Source of the DNA: Cohnella silvisoli
GTDB taxonomy: Bacteria > Bacillota > Bacilli > Paenibacillales > Paenibacillaceae
Length of the DNA stretch: 64,000 nt
Direction: 5' to 3'
Assembly (NCBI RefSeq): GCF_021190915.1
Contig: NZ_JAIOAP010000007.1
Span: 186,001 to 250,000, forward strand
The notes beneath the pieces were generated by a model that saw nothing but the letters and a program-made list of their open reading frames with translations, searched no databases and was not told where the DNA came from. Both the position numbers and the translations under genes were made by a program. This document shows positions 9,689 through 19,335 of the stretch, piece after piece (positions within the stretch are counted from its first letter, which is position 1; each line of letters opens with the position of its first letter).

Positions 9689-11005
9689 TTATCTGGAACC
9701 AAGAAAAATCGGATCGCCATTGGCTTTCGCATCCTTCGCGAATTCCTTGTCCATGGCGCTTAAAACCTGTTCGGTCGTTTTCCCCCCGACAAGCACATCC
9801 ATAATGTAAGCGGGCAAGTCACCGGAATTGTATTTCATCGCGTACTGCCAGTTGGCAAGACTCCTCCCGGCATCCATATCGCGCTTGACGTCCGCTTCCG
9901 CGGGAGTCAGCTTTTTCTGAACGACGCCTTTAAGCGCCGGTATGCCCCCTTCATGGGCAAAATACAAATTCTGCGTATCGATTGACGCGAAGTAGTTCAC
10001 GAATTTCTGAGCGGCTTCCTGATTTTTGCCTTTAGGCACAAACATGCCATAAGGAGCAAATACGGGAACAACATCGGTTTCATCGCCGTCAAACGGCAAA
10101 ATGAAAGCGCCGATGTCATTCACTTGGTCCGGATACTTTTCTGAAATGTCGTTCATAACCCACGTTGCCATCGGATACATGCCTGCTTTGCCCGTCGCTA
10201 GTGCCTTCTGCGCGCTGTCATAGGTGCCGGATAGGTAATCTGCGTTGATGTAGCTTTTGTTTTTTAATTCCAACATGACCTCCAATCCCCGCTTGAAATT
10301 CACGTATTCGGTGAATTTAGCCTGATTAGCATTAATTTTATCCACAAGAACGTGGTAGCCCCTCTTGCTGGCCGCATTAAACACGAGCAGTTGCAGCGTC
10401 CAAGCATCCTTGCCTGAGTAATAAACCGGCGTAACGTTCATTTGCTTCAACGTTTCGCAGATGTGCAGAAACTCCGCGTACGTCTTCGGAATGTTTAGAC
10501 TATACGCCTTGAAAACCTTTTTGTTGTATAAAATAACCGATCCGTTAGAGCCCCAGTAAGGAACCGCATAATAACCTCGTACCAAGCCATCCGGGGTTTC
10601 CGCATCATCTAACGCGCCGGCCCAGGCGTCCTTGTCCAGGTTGGCCATCCAAGGCTGATCCTCCTGCTTCACGAAGAGCTCGGAAGGCGGACCGAAATCT
10701 CTAAGCAGGATGCCTGGAAAGTAGAGCAAAATGTCCGGCGTATCCCGAGTCGCGAACCTCGTCTGAATCAGGTCATTGCCAGACGGAGTATCCGGCACCG
10801 TCTCTACTTCCAGCTCGAAGCCATGCAAAGCCGCATCCTTGACGAGGGCATTCCAACCCGATTTGAACCAGGTGGCGTGGCCTAAAACTTTGAGCTTCGT
10901 TGTCGGCGGCAGTCGCGTGATTTCTGACGGCTGAGCCTCTCCCGCGCCGCAACCCGCCAGAAAGATCAGCAACCCTACCGTCGCGCAAGCAGCCCCTGCC
11001 TTCAT
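9689..11005 (-). CDS. Second solute-binding lipoprotein, next to the sensor kinase
   Basis: About 438 residues with a signal peptide ending in the lipobox LAGC and a family-1 binding-protein fold (for example LPFDGDETDVVPVFAPYGMFVPKGKNQEAA cut short in homologous style, a hallmark of sugar-binding proteins). The ATG at 11005 is favoured over a GTG at 11023 because GAGGAG lies ten bases before it. The operon already has a binding protein as its first gene, so a second one between the permeases and the kinase suggests a periplasmic-side co-sensor for the kinase, or an alternative substrate receptor. That role is inferred from position only. Confidence 0.88.
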   Translation of the reverse strand: MKAGAACATVGLLIFLAGCGAGEAQPSEITRLPPTTKLKVLGHATWFKSGWNALVKDAALHGFELEVETVPDTPSGNDLIQTRFATRDTPDILLYFPGILLRDFGPPSELFVKQEDQPWMANLDKDAWAGALDDAETPDGLVRGYYAVPYWGSNGSVILYNKKVFKAYSLNIPKTYAEFLHICETLKQMNVTPVYYSGKDAWTLQLLVFNAASKRGYHVLVDKINANQAKFTEYVNFKRGLEVMLELKNKSYINADYLSGTYDSAQKALATGKAGMYPMATWVMNDISEKYPDQVNDIGAFILPFDGDETDVVPVFAPYGMFVPKGKNQEAAQKFVNYFASIDTQNLYFAHEGGIPALKGVVQKKLTPAEADVKRDMDAGRSLANWQYAMKYNSGDLPAYIMDVLVGGKTTEQVLSAMDKEFAKDAKANGDPIFLGSR

Positions 11006-11108
11006 TAGCCAATATCTCCTCACTCGGACACCCCCTTTACTACAAACATTACACCATCAGTCCCGGTTACGGAAGCCCTGTCCATCTGCCGCCCAAAGCT
11101 CCGAAGCC

Positions 11109-11945
11109 TCAGCCTTTTACGGCTCCGATGGTTGTCCCCTCCATAATCTGCCTCTGGAACAAGACATATACAAATACTAATGGGATCAAGGTAATGATTA
11201 CGCTCGCGAACAGCGTAACCCAATTGGTTTTGTACTGCATCAGAATGTTCAAATAATAAATATTAAGCCCGATCGTGTATTTGCGCGGATCGCTTAGATA
11301 GATGAGCGGACCAAGAAAATTGTTGTACAAGCCCATGAACTTAAAGATGGCTACCGTCACGATTCCCGGGATGGAGAGCGGAACAATGATTTTGTAGAAA
11401 ACCTTGAACAGGGACGCACCGTCCACATACGCGCTTTCTTCCACTTCCTTTGGCAACGATGCCATAAAACCGCCAAGCAGCATGAGGTAAAGCGCGCTTT
11501 CGCCCAAGCTGTCTAGAATAACGAGTCCTGTCAAGCTATTGGTTAAGGAGAATGACCGCATCAGCACATATTGCGGTACAAGCGCGTTAATTCCCGGCAA
11601 AAAAAGCGAGAGCATAATCATTGCCCAGATCAGCTTGCGTCCGCGAAAGTCCAAACGCGTCAATGCATAGGCGTTAACGGTCGTAAAGAACATGCCGATT
11701 AACAGGCTTAGCCCAATATAATAAAGCGTGTTGAACATGGATTGCTTGACGCCAAGAAGAGTCCAGGCATTGGCATAATTGACCCACTTAAGCTTCTCGG
11801 GAATCGACCAAATATCCGCGAAAAATTCCCGATTCGTTTTCAAAGATTCGAATACAATCCATAAGAGCGGAAACAAAATACCGATGGCCCACAGCGCCAT
11901 CAATAGTCGCCAGCTATAATCCGCAAACCCGTTTTTTTGTTTCAA
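11109..11945 (-). CDS. Carbohydrate ABC transporter permease (MalG/MsmG type)
   Basis: 278 residues with six predicted membrane segments. The EAA loop SAYVDGASLFKVFYKIIVP and the C-terminal end IMEGTTIGAVKG are typical of MalG-like permeases. A TTG start has GGAGG seven bases upstream. It lies 24 bases after the partner permease. Together with that permease and the first binding protein of the operon it should form a sugar importer powered by an ATPase encoded elsewhere. Confidence 0.92.
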   Translation of the reverse strand: MKQKNGFADYSWRLLMALWAIGILFPLLWIVFESLKTNREFFADIWSIPEKLKWVNYANAWTLLGVKQSMFNTLYYIGLSLLIGMFFTTVNAYALTRLDFRGRKLIWAMIMLSLFLPGINALVPQYVLMRSFSLTNSLTGLVILDSLGESALYLMLLGGFMASLPKEVEESAYVDGASLFKVFYKIIVPLSIPGIVTVAIFKFMGLYNNFLGPLIYLSDPRKYTIGLNIYYLNILMQYKTNWVTLFASVIITLIPLVFVYVLFQRQIMEGTTIGAVKG

Positions 11946-11969
11946 GCCGATTCCTCCGTCATCTCTATG

Positions 11970-12878
11970 TTAGAACTCCACCTGTTTATTAGGGATAAGT
12001 TTATCGATCAGCAGCTTGGCCCCTACCAGTATGACGAATAAAAACATGCCGATCGCAGAGGCATAACCATACGTATGCATGCCTCCGCCGGCGACTCCTT
12101 TGCCGAAAGAGAGATTAAACATATAAAGCCCGATCACGTCGGTGGAGCCTGCCGGACCGCCATTGGTCAAAATAAGAACGATATCGATCGTTTTAAATAT
12201 TCCCAGCACCATGAAGAGCAGACACACTCGGATAATCCCGTTCATCAGCGGAAGCGTGATGACGGTCAAGCGTTGAAAGTGAGTGGCTCCATCCAGAATC
12301 GCGGATTCATACAAAGATTTCGGGATGGCGATCATGGCGTTCATGAAAATAATGAGATAAAACCCGACCCCTCCCCATACTTGAGGGGGAATGAGCGCCC
12401 AGAACGCAATCTTCTCGTCCCCAAGCCAGTAATAGCCATCGTAGTCGAACGTCAACCCTTTAAGGACGGAATTAAGCAACCCGAAATTGCCGTCGTATAT
12501 GAATGCCCAGATGAGAGCGATGACGACCATCGGCAACACGTTCGGGAAAAAAAACAGAACCTTGTAAAAAGCGCTTTCCCGATACCCGCGGTTCGTCAGC
12601 AAGTACGCCAGGAATAGCGAGATGACCAGGATCAGCAAAGGTACGGTAACCGCATAGATCAGACTGTGCCTAAGCGCTGCCCACATGTACTCATCGCCGA
12701 ACATCCTCTTGAAATTGCTCAGCCCGATAAACCGGGCAGAAGAAATACCGTTCCAATCCAGTAAAGAATAATAGGCCGACATCAGATTGGGATACAGCGT
12801 AAAGAGCATATAACCCGCAAATGCCGGCCCGACAGCAAGAAGTACAAATAAACGCTTCTGAATGCGCAACTTCGTCAT
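11970..12878 (-). CDS. Sugar ABC transporter permease (MalF/MsmF type)
   Basis: About 302 residues with six membrane segments. The protein has the MalF-type ending (GYASAIGMFLFVILV) and an EAA loop ESAILDGATHFQRLTVITLP. The ATG at 12878 is chosen because GGAGG is seven bases upstream; the open frame extends to 12905 without a ribosome site. It follows the first binding protein after a 65-base gap that contains a strong hairpin. It forms the heterodimeric channel with the next permease. Confidence 0.92.
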   Translation of the reverse strand: MTKLRIQKRLFVLLAVGPAFAGYMLFTLYPNLMSAYYSLLDWNGISSARFIGLSNFKRMFGDEYMWAALRHSLIYAVTVPLLILVISLFLAYLLTNRGYRESAFYKVLFFFPNVLPMVVIALIWAFIYDGNFGLLNSVLKGLTFDYDGYYWLGDEKIAFWALIPPQVWGGVGFYLIIFMNAMIAIPKSLYESAILDGATHFQRLTVITLPLMNGIIRVCLLFMVLGIFKTIDIVLILTNGGPAGSTDVIGLYMFNLSFGKGVAGGGMHTYGYASAIGMFLFVILVGAKLLIDKLIPNKQVEF

Positions 12879-12902
12879 CCGGTTCCTCCTATCGGACGGA
12901 AT

Positions 12903-12933
12903 CAAGAAGAGGGAGGAAGCCTCCCTCTTCTTG
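12903..12933 (-). promoter_or_regulatory. Strong intercistronic hairpin after the binding-protein gene
   Basis: Perfect 14-base arms (CAAGAAGAGGGAGG and its complement) around a three-base loop, lying just after the binding-protein stop. There is no T-run after it on the minus strand. It may protect the upstream mRNA, allowing more binding protein than permease, as known for other binding-protein operons. Confidence 0.6.
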
Positions 12934-12943
12934 CCATCCTTAT

Positions 12944-14425
12944 TTATTTTTGCGCGGCGATTGCCGTTTCAATATATTTCTCCGCCTTCTCCAGAATCGC
13001 TTTCGGATCCTGCTTACCCTCTGCGATTGCCGGAATCGCATCGATATACGTTTTAGTCGATTGATTGTAAGCCGGGTCCGTCAAAGTGACTTCTCGGAAG
13101 GACGTTTCGAATCGACCCTTGTTGGCTGCCGCGTACTTGGATACTTCCTTGGCCGCATCCTGAAGCGCATTCGAAGCATCCGGATACTCGGACAAATTTC
13201 GGCCCGGAATCGCGCCGGCTTTCGCTGCGCTAATCTTCTGGGTCTCAACGTTAAATAGCCAGAGCGCGAATTCCTTGGCCCACTTCTTGTTCAACTCAGG
13301 CTTGTTCGCCCATACATACATACCGCCGTTTAATCCGCTCGCAAGCCACAAGGTTTGATCCGGACTTGTCCTGAACGGCACGCCCATGTAGCCCCATTTG
13401 AAGCCCTCCGGCGTGGAATCCTTCATTTCGTTCTCGACCCAGCTGCCCGTACTAACCATGGCGGCCTTATGCTGCAACACCTGCATCTGAGATTGCGTGT
13501 GGTTAAGGGCCGCGACGCCCTTAGGGAAATACCCTTTCTTGCCTAGTTCATAGATGCGGTTCCATTTCTCGATCGATTCCGGCGAAGTATAGACAGGTTG
13601 CGCGAATACCCGATAACCGCTCGTAAAGCTGTCCAATTTGCCGTTCATTTCCGCCAGCTCGAATTCCTTAGGCGCAAAGGAGAACTGTTCCAGGTACGTA
13701 GAATATACGCCAGGGAATGTAATTGGGATAATTCCCGATGCTTTAATCGTTTCCAGCAGTGCCGTGAATTCGTCCCACGTTTGCGGATTTTGGTTCCAGC
13801 CGTTTTTCTCGAACAGCGTCTTGTCGAAGAACAGCCCGCCAGCCCAACTCGTATCCGGCAAGAAATAAGAGGTTTTGTTTATCCGAGGAGCATTCTCGAA
13901 TACGCCATCCATTACCGCATCCTTCAGCTTCTTACCCGGCGTGTCTAAGAGCTCTCTGTCCCATAAGTCCTCTAGCGGCTCGAGCTTTTTGTTCTCTACA
14001 AGCGAATTAACATCCGGAACGCCTTCTCTGGAAAAAATGTCGAACATGTCCTTGTCGTCTCCGGCCGCGATTTTGGTGCCGATAATCGTAAAAATATCCG
14101 GAGAATACGTCGTATCGAATTTGACGTTCGGGAATTTCTCGGAGAAGGACTTCATCGCGAAGTCGATCGCCTCCCTACCCGCTCCAGCTTCCCAGAAACC
14201 GAACTTCAAGGTGACTTCCTGATCGGTCGGAAGACCGTTCTCCGGATAGACCTTCGCTTCCGATGGGGAAGCTTCCCCGCTCGCAGCAGGAGTCGAAGCT
14301 TTCGGGCTTTCCGATTCCGCTCCTGTCTGACTTTCCTTGGCATTATTGCTGCCGCATCCTACAAGAGAAAGCGCGATGAGCATTACAATTAGAGTGACAG
14401 CCAATCCTTTTTGACCAATGCGCAT
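12944..14425 (-). CDS. Extracellular solute-binding lipoprotein, first gene of the sugar operon
   Basis: 493 residues. The signal peptide ends with the lipobox LVGC, then a Ser/Ala/Glu-rich linker; the mature part is a family-1 sugar-binding protein (KLKFGFWEAGAGRE-like opening; late AGAIPGRN). The frame extends to 14635, but the lipoprotein signal begins at the ATG at 14425, preceded by a G-rich ribosome site. It heads an operon of binding protein, two permeases, second binding protein, kinase and regulator. A cre-like element lies about 125 bases upstream. Substrate probably an oligosaccharide released by the divergent secreted hydrolase (inference). Confidence 0.92.
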   Translation of the reverse strand: MRIGQKGLAVTLIVMLIALSLVGCGSNNAKESQTGAESESPKASTPAASGEASPSEAKVYPENGLPTDQEVTLKFGFWEAGAGREAIDFAMKSFSEKFPNVKFDTTYSPDIFTIIGTKIAAGDDKDMFDIFSREGVPDVNSLVENKKLEPLEDLWDRELLDTPGKKLKDAVMDGVFENAPRINKTSYFLPDTSWAGGLFFDKTLFEKNGWNQNPQTWDEFTALLETIKASGIIPITFPGVYSTYLEQFSFAPKEFELAEMNGKLDSFTSGYRVFAQPVYTSPESIEKWNRIYELGKKGYFPKGVAALNHTQSQMQVLQHKAAMVSTGSWVENEMKDSTPEGFKWGYMGVPFRTSPDQTLWLASGLNGGMYVWANKPELNKKWAKEFALWLFNVETQKISAAKAGAIPGRNLSEYPDASNALQDAAKEVSKYAAANKGRFETSFREVTLTDPAYNQSTKTYIDAIPAIAEGKQDPKAILEKAEKYIETAIAAQK

Positions 14426-14547
14426 ATGAGTACCCCCAACCCTGAATTTAATAGCCGCAGATGGGCGAAACGCCCTCCGCATCATCAAGCCAACAACTTC
14501 TTGCGACAAAAATCGATCCGCTTTTGTTTTCCCTCCCGAATTATGAT

Positions 14548-14562
14548 AGTAATCGCTTTCAC
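14548..14562 (-). promoter_or_regulatory. cre-like site upstream of the sugar-uptake operon
   Basis: On the minus strand GTGAAAGCGATTACT matches the cre consensus at 14 of 15 positions. It sits between the divergent binding-protein and hydrolase genes, nearer the former. CcpA control is inferred. Confidence 0.5.
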
Positions 14563-14711
14563 GACCTATCATATCCGCTTCGCAATCGAGGCTAAATAGA
14601 AAATCGTTCGCCGCCGGGTGGATAATGGTACGCATTCATTTATCCAACAACTCCTGTACGATTTTCTATTCCCTATTGGACCAAGTCTTGCTATAGTCGG
14701 TTTGCATATCA

Positions 14712-14726
14712 ATGTAAGCGCTTTAA
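14712..14726 (+). promoter_or_regulatory. cre-like site just upstream of the secreted hydrolase gene
   Basis: ATGTAAGCGCTTTAA matches the cre consensus at 14 of 15 positions and is nearly palindromic, so the opposite strand also scores 14. It ends about 20 bases before the start codon, where bound CcpA would block transcription or elongation. The rest of the 14426-14747 intergenic region holds no gene that I can see. Confidence 0.55.
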
Positions 14727-14747
14727 TAAATCGAAAAGGAGATGTGC

Positions 14748-17471
14748 ATGATGAGATTTAGCAGGTCAAAAAAAATGGTGGCAGGGATAATGTTAGTTCT
14801 GACGCTGGCGAGCGGAGGCTTGAGCGCCAGCGCAGCGGGTACGGGTTCCTTCGAGATTGGGGGGTATTGGCAACCTCCGATTTTCGTAGGAGCCGACTAC
14901 AATACGATGGCGAACTGGGCCAATATCGCCAACGCCCATATCGACAATGTCATGGGCTTGCGTATCCCTTCCGGCCAAACGGCCAACAAAACGAACAATG
15001 AATCCGGCATCGCGAACAGCTATGCCAATAATGTCAAGCTGTACGCAACAGATTCCCAAATATACGACAAACGCGTTTTTACTTCGGCGGATATCGCTAG
15101 CCTGCAATCGCTGTTGACGCCGTACAAGAACGATTCGCGCGTCAAAGCCATCGACCTGCGGGATGAGCCGAATGCGACGGATATGGAGGGAATCGCCAAC
15201 ACTTACAAGCAAGCCAAGGCATTTGCGCCCAACTTGGACTTCTACGTCAACCTGCTTCCCGTGTTTGCCGTTCCCGACACGCAAGCGCCGCCCGGCAAGC
15301 TGTTCCTGTCCAATTCGGCCGCCAGAGGAAACGGTTCCTATGTCAGCCCCGGCAATAGTCTAGGGCAGACCATTACCATTCCTGCGGGAATCACTTATCT
15401 GCACGGTATTGATATGTACATCGATTCGCTGCAATGGACTTCAGGCGAGACGCTGACTTTGAAATTATGGAATAGCACCGCGAAAACCTCATTAATCAGC
15501 CAAGCATCCATCGCCGGCACCGGATCGAGCACGGCGGCCGATTTCTATCGTTATTTTAATCTTTACGCCAATGTAACACCTGGCTCCACTTATTATATCG
15601 AGCTTGTCCATAGCGGCGGAGGAGACAATCAAGTCGGGTGGGTTGTGCGTTCCTCTGGAGATACCTACAGCGGCGGAACCGGTTACGAGAACGGCATAGC
15701 CAAAACTTACGACTTTTTCTTCCGGCTATATACAACGCGCACGAACGCCGGAACAAGCTATGAAAATTATGTGGACGATTGGGTGCAATACAGCGGAGCG
15801 AATTACATCTTATACGACAACTACCCGTTCAAAGGCGGATACGACGATTCTACTCATTTCCTCAACGCCGAAGCCATCCGCGGACGAGGACTGGCCAACG
15901 ATGTGCTTTACGGAGGTTTTCTGCAGGGCATCGAGATCAGAACCTCCACAGGAGTGCAAACTTACCGATCTCCGACTGTCAATCAAATGCGTTGGAACGT
16001 GTACTCTTTACTGCCCTATGGCTACAAGAAAATGAATTGGTTTACCTATTGGCGTCCGGATGACGGAGGCGGTTCGGAGTTTTTCTACAATACGGCGGTC
16101 GATTTCGACGGAACGCTGCTGCCGCGCTATTCGGCCATTCAGACGCTTAACGCGGAGATGCGCAATTTAGGCAATACGCTCAAGGATCTTACTTCAGTTC
16201 GCGTATACCATTCCGGTTCGTCGCTGTGGACAGGCACAACGGCTGTTCCAAACGATTTTTTCGTAAAGCCGCTTGATTCTACCCAGCCGATGATCGAAGG
16301 CTACTTCACCAATGCCGCCGGGCGCAAATATATTATGCTTTCCAATCGAGACTATATCAGCGCCCGTACGGTGAGCTTCCAGTTAAATCCTAAGCCATCG
16401 GATCTTACTGAAATCTCAAAGACAACAGGATTGGAAGTTGCCGTTCCGGGATACAACGCGAGTACCGGCATCGTGACCCTCACGTTCAGCGAAGGAGAAG
16501 GAAAGCTGTTCGCGCTTCCCATCGGCTTCTCTCCTTACGACAATCTGGCAGCGGAAGCCAAGGTGACGGCTACCAGTTCCTATGAGAGCACAGCAGACGA
16601 CGGTTGGGGCGTCTCGAAGGCGAATGACGACAAGCGCGGCTCTGGCACCATCAACGGCGTGAAATCTTCCGGCTGGAGCAGTACCAACAATCTGGGCAGC
16701 GATCATACAGAATCCATCACCTTCGATCTTGGCGCGTCAAAAACCGTCGGCGAGGTCAACTTATTCCCGCGCGGAGGTGGCGGCATCTTCTTCCCGATCG
16801 ACTTCAACATCCAGATTGCCCAGAACGCAGGCGGCCCATGGACGACTGTCGTAACGAAGACGAACTATCCCGCTTCCACGACAGGCCAATGGTTCCCTTT
16901 CACGCCAGCGACCGCGCGTTACGTGAAAATCGAAGGAACAAAGCTGCGGCCCGTTGGCTCAGAATATCGTATGCAACTGGCCGAGGTTGAAATATACGCC
17001 TCGCCGAATTACGCCAGAGGCGCTTCGTTAAGCGCCACTAGTTCCGCCGAGTTCCCCAACAGCTGGGGTCTCTCCGGGCTCAACGACCAAATTCGCAATT
17101 CAGTCTATACTGCACCGGGTTGGTCCAGCAACAGTAATCTTTCCGCTAACCATACCGAGTCGGTTACGCTAAATCTTCAATCGGTCAAAACCTTTAGCCG
17201 GGTAGACCTTTATCCGCGCAACGACAAGGATAACATCGGATTGGGTTTCCCAATCGACTTCACGATCCAGGTGGCCAACAGTGCCTCGGGACCGTGGACC
17301 ACCGTCGTCTCCCAAACGGGATATGCCCAGCCGACAGGCACGGTGCAGAGCTTCTCCTTCGCTTCCCAAAGCGCGCAGTACGTCAAGATCCAAGGCACGA
17401 ATCTGAGACAAATCTTAACCGAGTCCGGATCGCCTTACCGTATGCAATTGGCTGAAATAGAAATTCACTAA
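14748..17471 (+). CDS. Secreted glycosidase-like protein with two discoidin (F5/8 type C) domains
   Basis: About 907 residues. A Sec signal peptide ends near SASAAG. The next region resembles a TIM-barrel glycosidase, with the candidate acid/base Glu in DLRDEPNATD. At about 190-330 a glycine- and threonine-rich beta-sandwich-like segment interrupts it, and barrel-like sequence resumes (YILYDNYPF, WFTYWRPDD). Two F5/8 type C domains of about 150 residues finish the protein; both end with YRMQLAEVEIY-like strands and probably bind carbohydrate. AAAGGAG ends six bases before the ATG at 14748; upstream ATG 14742 overlaps that site. It diverges from the sugar operon and shares its cre-bearing intergenic region. 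The exact glycosidase family is not recognised. Confidence 0.8.
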   Translation: MMRFSRSKKMVAGIMLVLTLASGGLSASAAGTGSFEIGGYWQPPIFVGADYNTMANWANIANAHIDNVMGLRIPSGQTANKTNNESGIANSYANNVKLYATDSQIYDKRVFTSADIASLQSLLTPYKNDSRVKAIDLRDEPNATDMEGIANTYKQAKAFAPNLDFYVNLLPVFAVPDTQAPPGKLFLSNSAARGNGSYVSPGNSLGQTITIPAGITYLHGIDMYIDSLQWTSGETLTLKLWNSTAKTSLISQASIAGTGSSTAADFYRYFNLYANVTPGSTYYIELVHSGGGDNQVGWVVRSSGDTYSGGTGYENGIAKTYDFFFRLYTTRTNAGTSYENYVDDWVQYSGANYILYDNYPFKGGYDDSTHFLNAEAIRGRGLANDVLYGGFLQGIEIRTSTGVQTYRSPTVNQMRWNVYSLLPYGYKKMNWFTYWRPDDGGGSEFFYNTAVDFDGTLLPRYSAIQTLNAEMRNLGNTLKDLTSVRVYHSGSSLWTGTTAVPNDFFVKPLDSTQPMIEGYFTNAAGRKYIMLSNRDYISARTVSFQLNPKPSDLTEISKTTGLEVAVPGYNASTGIVTLTFSEGEGKLFALPIGFSPYDNLAAEAKVTATSSYESTADDGWGVSKANDDKRGSGTINGVKSSGWSSTNNLGSDHTESITFDLGASKTVGEVNLFPRGGGGIFFPIDFNIQIAQNAGGPWTTVVTKTNYPASTTGQWFPFTPATARYVKIEGTKLRPVGSEYRMQLAEVEIYASPNYARGASLSATSSAEFPNSWGLSGLNDQIRNSVYTAPGWSSNSNLSANHTESVTLNLQSVKTFSRVDLYPRNDKDNIGLGFPIDFTIQVANSASGPWTTVVSQTGYAQPTGTVQSFSFASQSAQYVKIQGTNLRQILTESGSPYRMQLAEIEIH

Positions 17472-17485
17472 TAGGGGATGCTGAA

Positions 17486-17527
17486 GAAGGCCATGAATTT
17501 CTACGCGAGTAGAGTTCACGGCCTTTT
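17486..17527 (+). terminator. Terminator after the secreted hydrolase gene
   Basis: A long stem (AAGGCCATGAA with TTCACGGCCTT, one mismatch) continues into an inner TCTAC/GTAGA stem with a GCGA loop and is followed by a T-run. Confidence 0.75.
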
Positions 17528-17577
17528 TCGGCACCTGATATTATCCACTTTAAGATTGGCCTTTCTTCCCTTTTGGG

Positions 17578-19296
17578 TCATTTGGCCTCTGCTATTAATT
17601 CCTTTACTTTATCGTGAACATCCTCAACCTTCATTGATTCTTTATCATCGAGCGTGCGCTGCTTTAATTCAACATAACCTTGGCTGGCTTGTTTGCCAAT
17701 GACGATGCGAATGGGAATGCCCATCAGGTCGGAATCCTTGAACTTCACTCCAGCCCGCTCCTCCCGATCGTCGATTAACGCCTCTATTCCAGATGAACGG
17801 AAACGTTGGTACAGTCGCTCGGCGGTTTCCATTTGTACCTGGTCATTAATCGATATAGGAATGATGTGAACATGGAAAGGCGCGATGGACGTTGGCCATT
17901 TGATCCCTTCCTCGTCATGATTCTGTTCGACGATTGCGGATAATAGCCGTGATACCCCTATTCCGTAACAACCCATGATCATAGGTTTTTCATTGCCTTC
18001 TTGATCCAAGAAACGAGCATGAAGCCGTTCGCTGTACTTCGTACCGAGTTTGAACACATGCCCGATCTCGATCCCGCGGAAAAACTGCAAGGATCCGTTG
18101 GCGCAGCGCGGGCAACAGTCTCCCTCGGCGACATTACGGAAATCGCCTACATGGTCTATCGGGAAATCTCTGCCTGGACTTACATTACGAATATGATAGT
18201 CCCGTTCATTAGCACCGACAATCCAATTCATGTTGTTTGTAATCGAACGATCGACCAGCAACGGTAAGGACAAACCGACCGGTCCAGCGAAACCTGTTGG
18301 CGCTCCGGTTATTTGTTCCACCGATTCAGCATCAGCAATGTCAACTGTGTCGGCATTCAAGTAATTTTTGATTTTGATTTCATTGACTTCGTGGTCTCCT
18401 CGAACGAGTACGGCAACAAACTTGCTATCCACTTTATAAATCATTGTTTTCAGGAAATGTGTTGGATCTAGCTTTAGAGATTGAACTAGCTGATCGATTG
18501 TGCGGATATCCGGAGTATGAAATTTTTCTGGCAATACATAGGGTGAAGTCTGATCTTGTTTGCTTACGGGTTCTGATCCAGATTCAGCTTTCTCCACATT
18601 CGCTGCGTACTCACACTGGGTGCAAGATACGATTGTGTCCTCTCCAATATCAGTGAGAGCCATAAATTCATGCGTGCCGCCTTCCCCGCCAATAGATCCT
18701 GCATCCGCCTCCACTGCTCGGTAGTTCAAACCGCAACGATCAAAAATATGATGATAAGCCTCGTACATGCTCTTATAACTTTGATCCAGACCCTTCCAAT
18801 CCATATCGAATGAATAAGCATCCTTCATCAGAAACTCTCTCCCCCGCAGCAAACCAAATCTCGGCCGGCGTTCATCCCGGAACTTTGTTTGAATCTGATA
18901 CAAAGTAATCGGTAGTTTGCGATATGAATTCATTTCATTTCTAGCTAGCGTCGTAACCACTTCTTCATGCGTAGGACCGAGCGCAAATTCTCTTTCGTGC
19001 CGGTCCTGCAAACGGATGAGTTCCGGTCCGTACACAGCATATCGTCCAGACTCTTTCCATAATTCAGTCGGCTGCATAGCGGGCATAAGCAACTCTTGAG
19101 CTTCCGTCTTGTCCATTTCTTCACGAATGATTCGCTCCACCTTGCGAAGTACGCGCCATCCCAATGGCAAATACGCATAAATACCTGCCGCTATTTGTCT
19201 AATGTATCCCGCTCTAAGTAACAATTGATGACTAATGGCTTCGGCTCCCGATGGAGCCTCTCGAAAAGTTAAAGCGAACAATTTACTTTGGCGCAT
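17578..19296 (-). CDS. proS: Prolyl-tRNA synthetase
   Basis: 572 residues, the length of bacterial-type ProS with the inserted editing domain. Class II motifs are visible: motif 1 around LLPLGWRVLRKVERIIREEMDK in style, TKFRDERRPRFGLLRGREF for motif 2, and GCYGIGVSRLLSA for motif 3. The insertion between motifs 2 and 3 (about 225-400) is the INS editing domain that hydrolyses Ala-tRNA(Pro). It charges tRNA-Pro in the cytoplasm. The start MRQSKLFA at 19296 is preferred over an upstream frame because that upstream sequence is leader RNA. GGAGG lies 12 bases before it. A T-box leader directly upstream controls it. Confidence 0.96.
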   Translation of the reverse strand: MRQSKLFALTFREAPSGAEAISHQLLLRAGYIRQIAAGIYAYLPLGWRVLRKVERIIREEMDKTEAQELLMPAMQPTELWKESGRYAVYGPELIRLQDRHEREFALGPTHEEVVTTLARNEMNSYRKLPITLYQIQTKFRDERRPRFGLLRGREFLMKDAYSFDMDWKGLDQSYKSMYEAYHHIFDRCGLNYRAVEADAGSIGGEGGTHEFMALTDIGEDTIVSCTQCEYAANVEKAESGSEPVSKQDQTSPYVLPEKFHTPDIRTIDQLVQSLKLDPTHFLKTMIYKVDSKFVAVLVRGDHEVNEIKIKNYLNADTVDIADAESVEQITGAPTGFAGPVGLSLPLLVDRSITNNMNWIVGANERDYHIRNVSPGRDFPIDHVGDFRNVAEGDCCPRCANGSLQFFRGIEIGHVFKLGTKYSERLHARFLDQEGNEKPMIMGCYGIGVSRLLSAIVEQNHDEEGIKWPTSIAPFHVHIIPISINDQVQMETAERLYQRFRSSGIEALIDDREERAGVKFKDSDLMGIPIRIVIGKQASQGYVELKQRTLDDKESMKVEDVHDKVKELIAEAK

Positions 19297-19335
19297 ATTG
19301 AGCGACGACCTCCTTATTGAGTTTGAGTTATGGAA

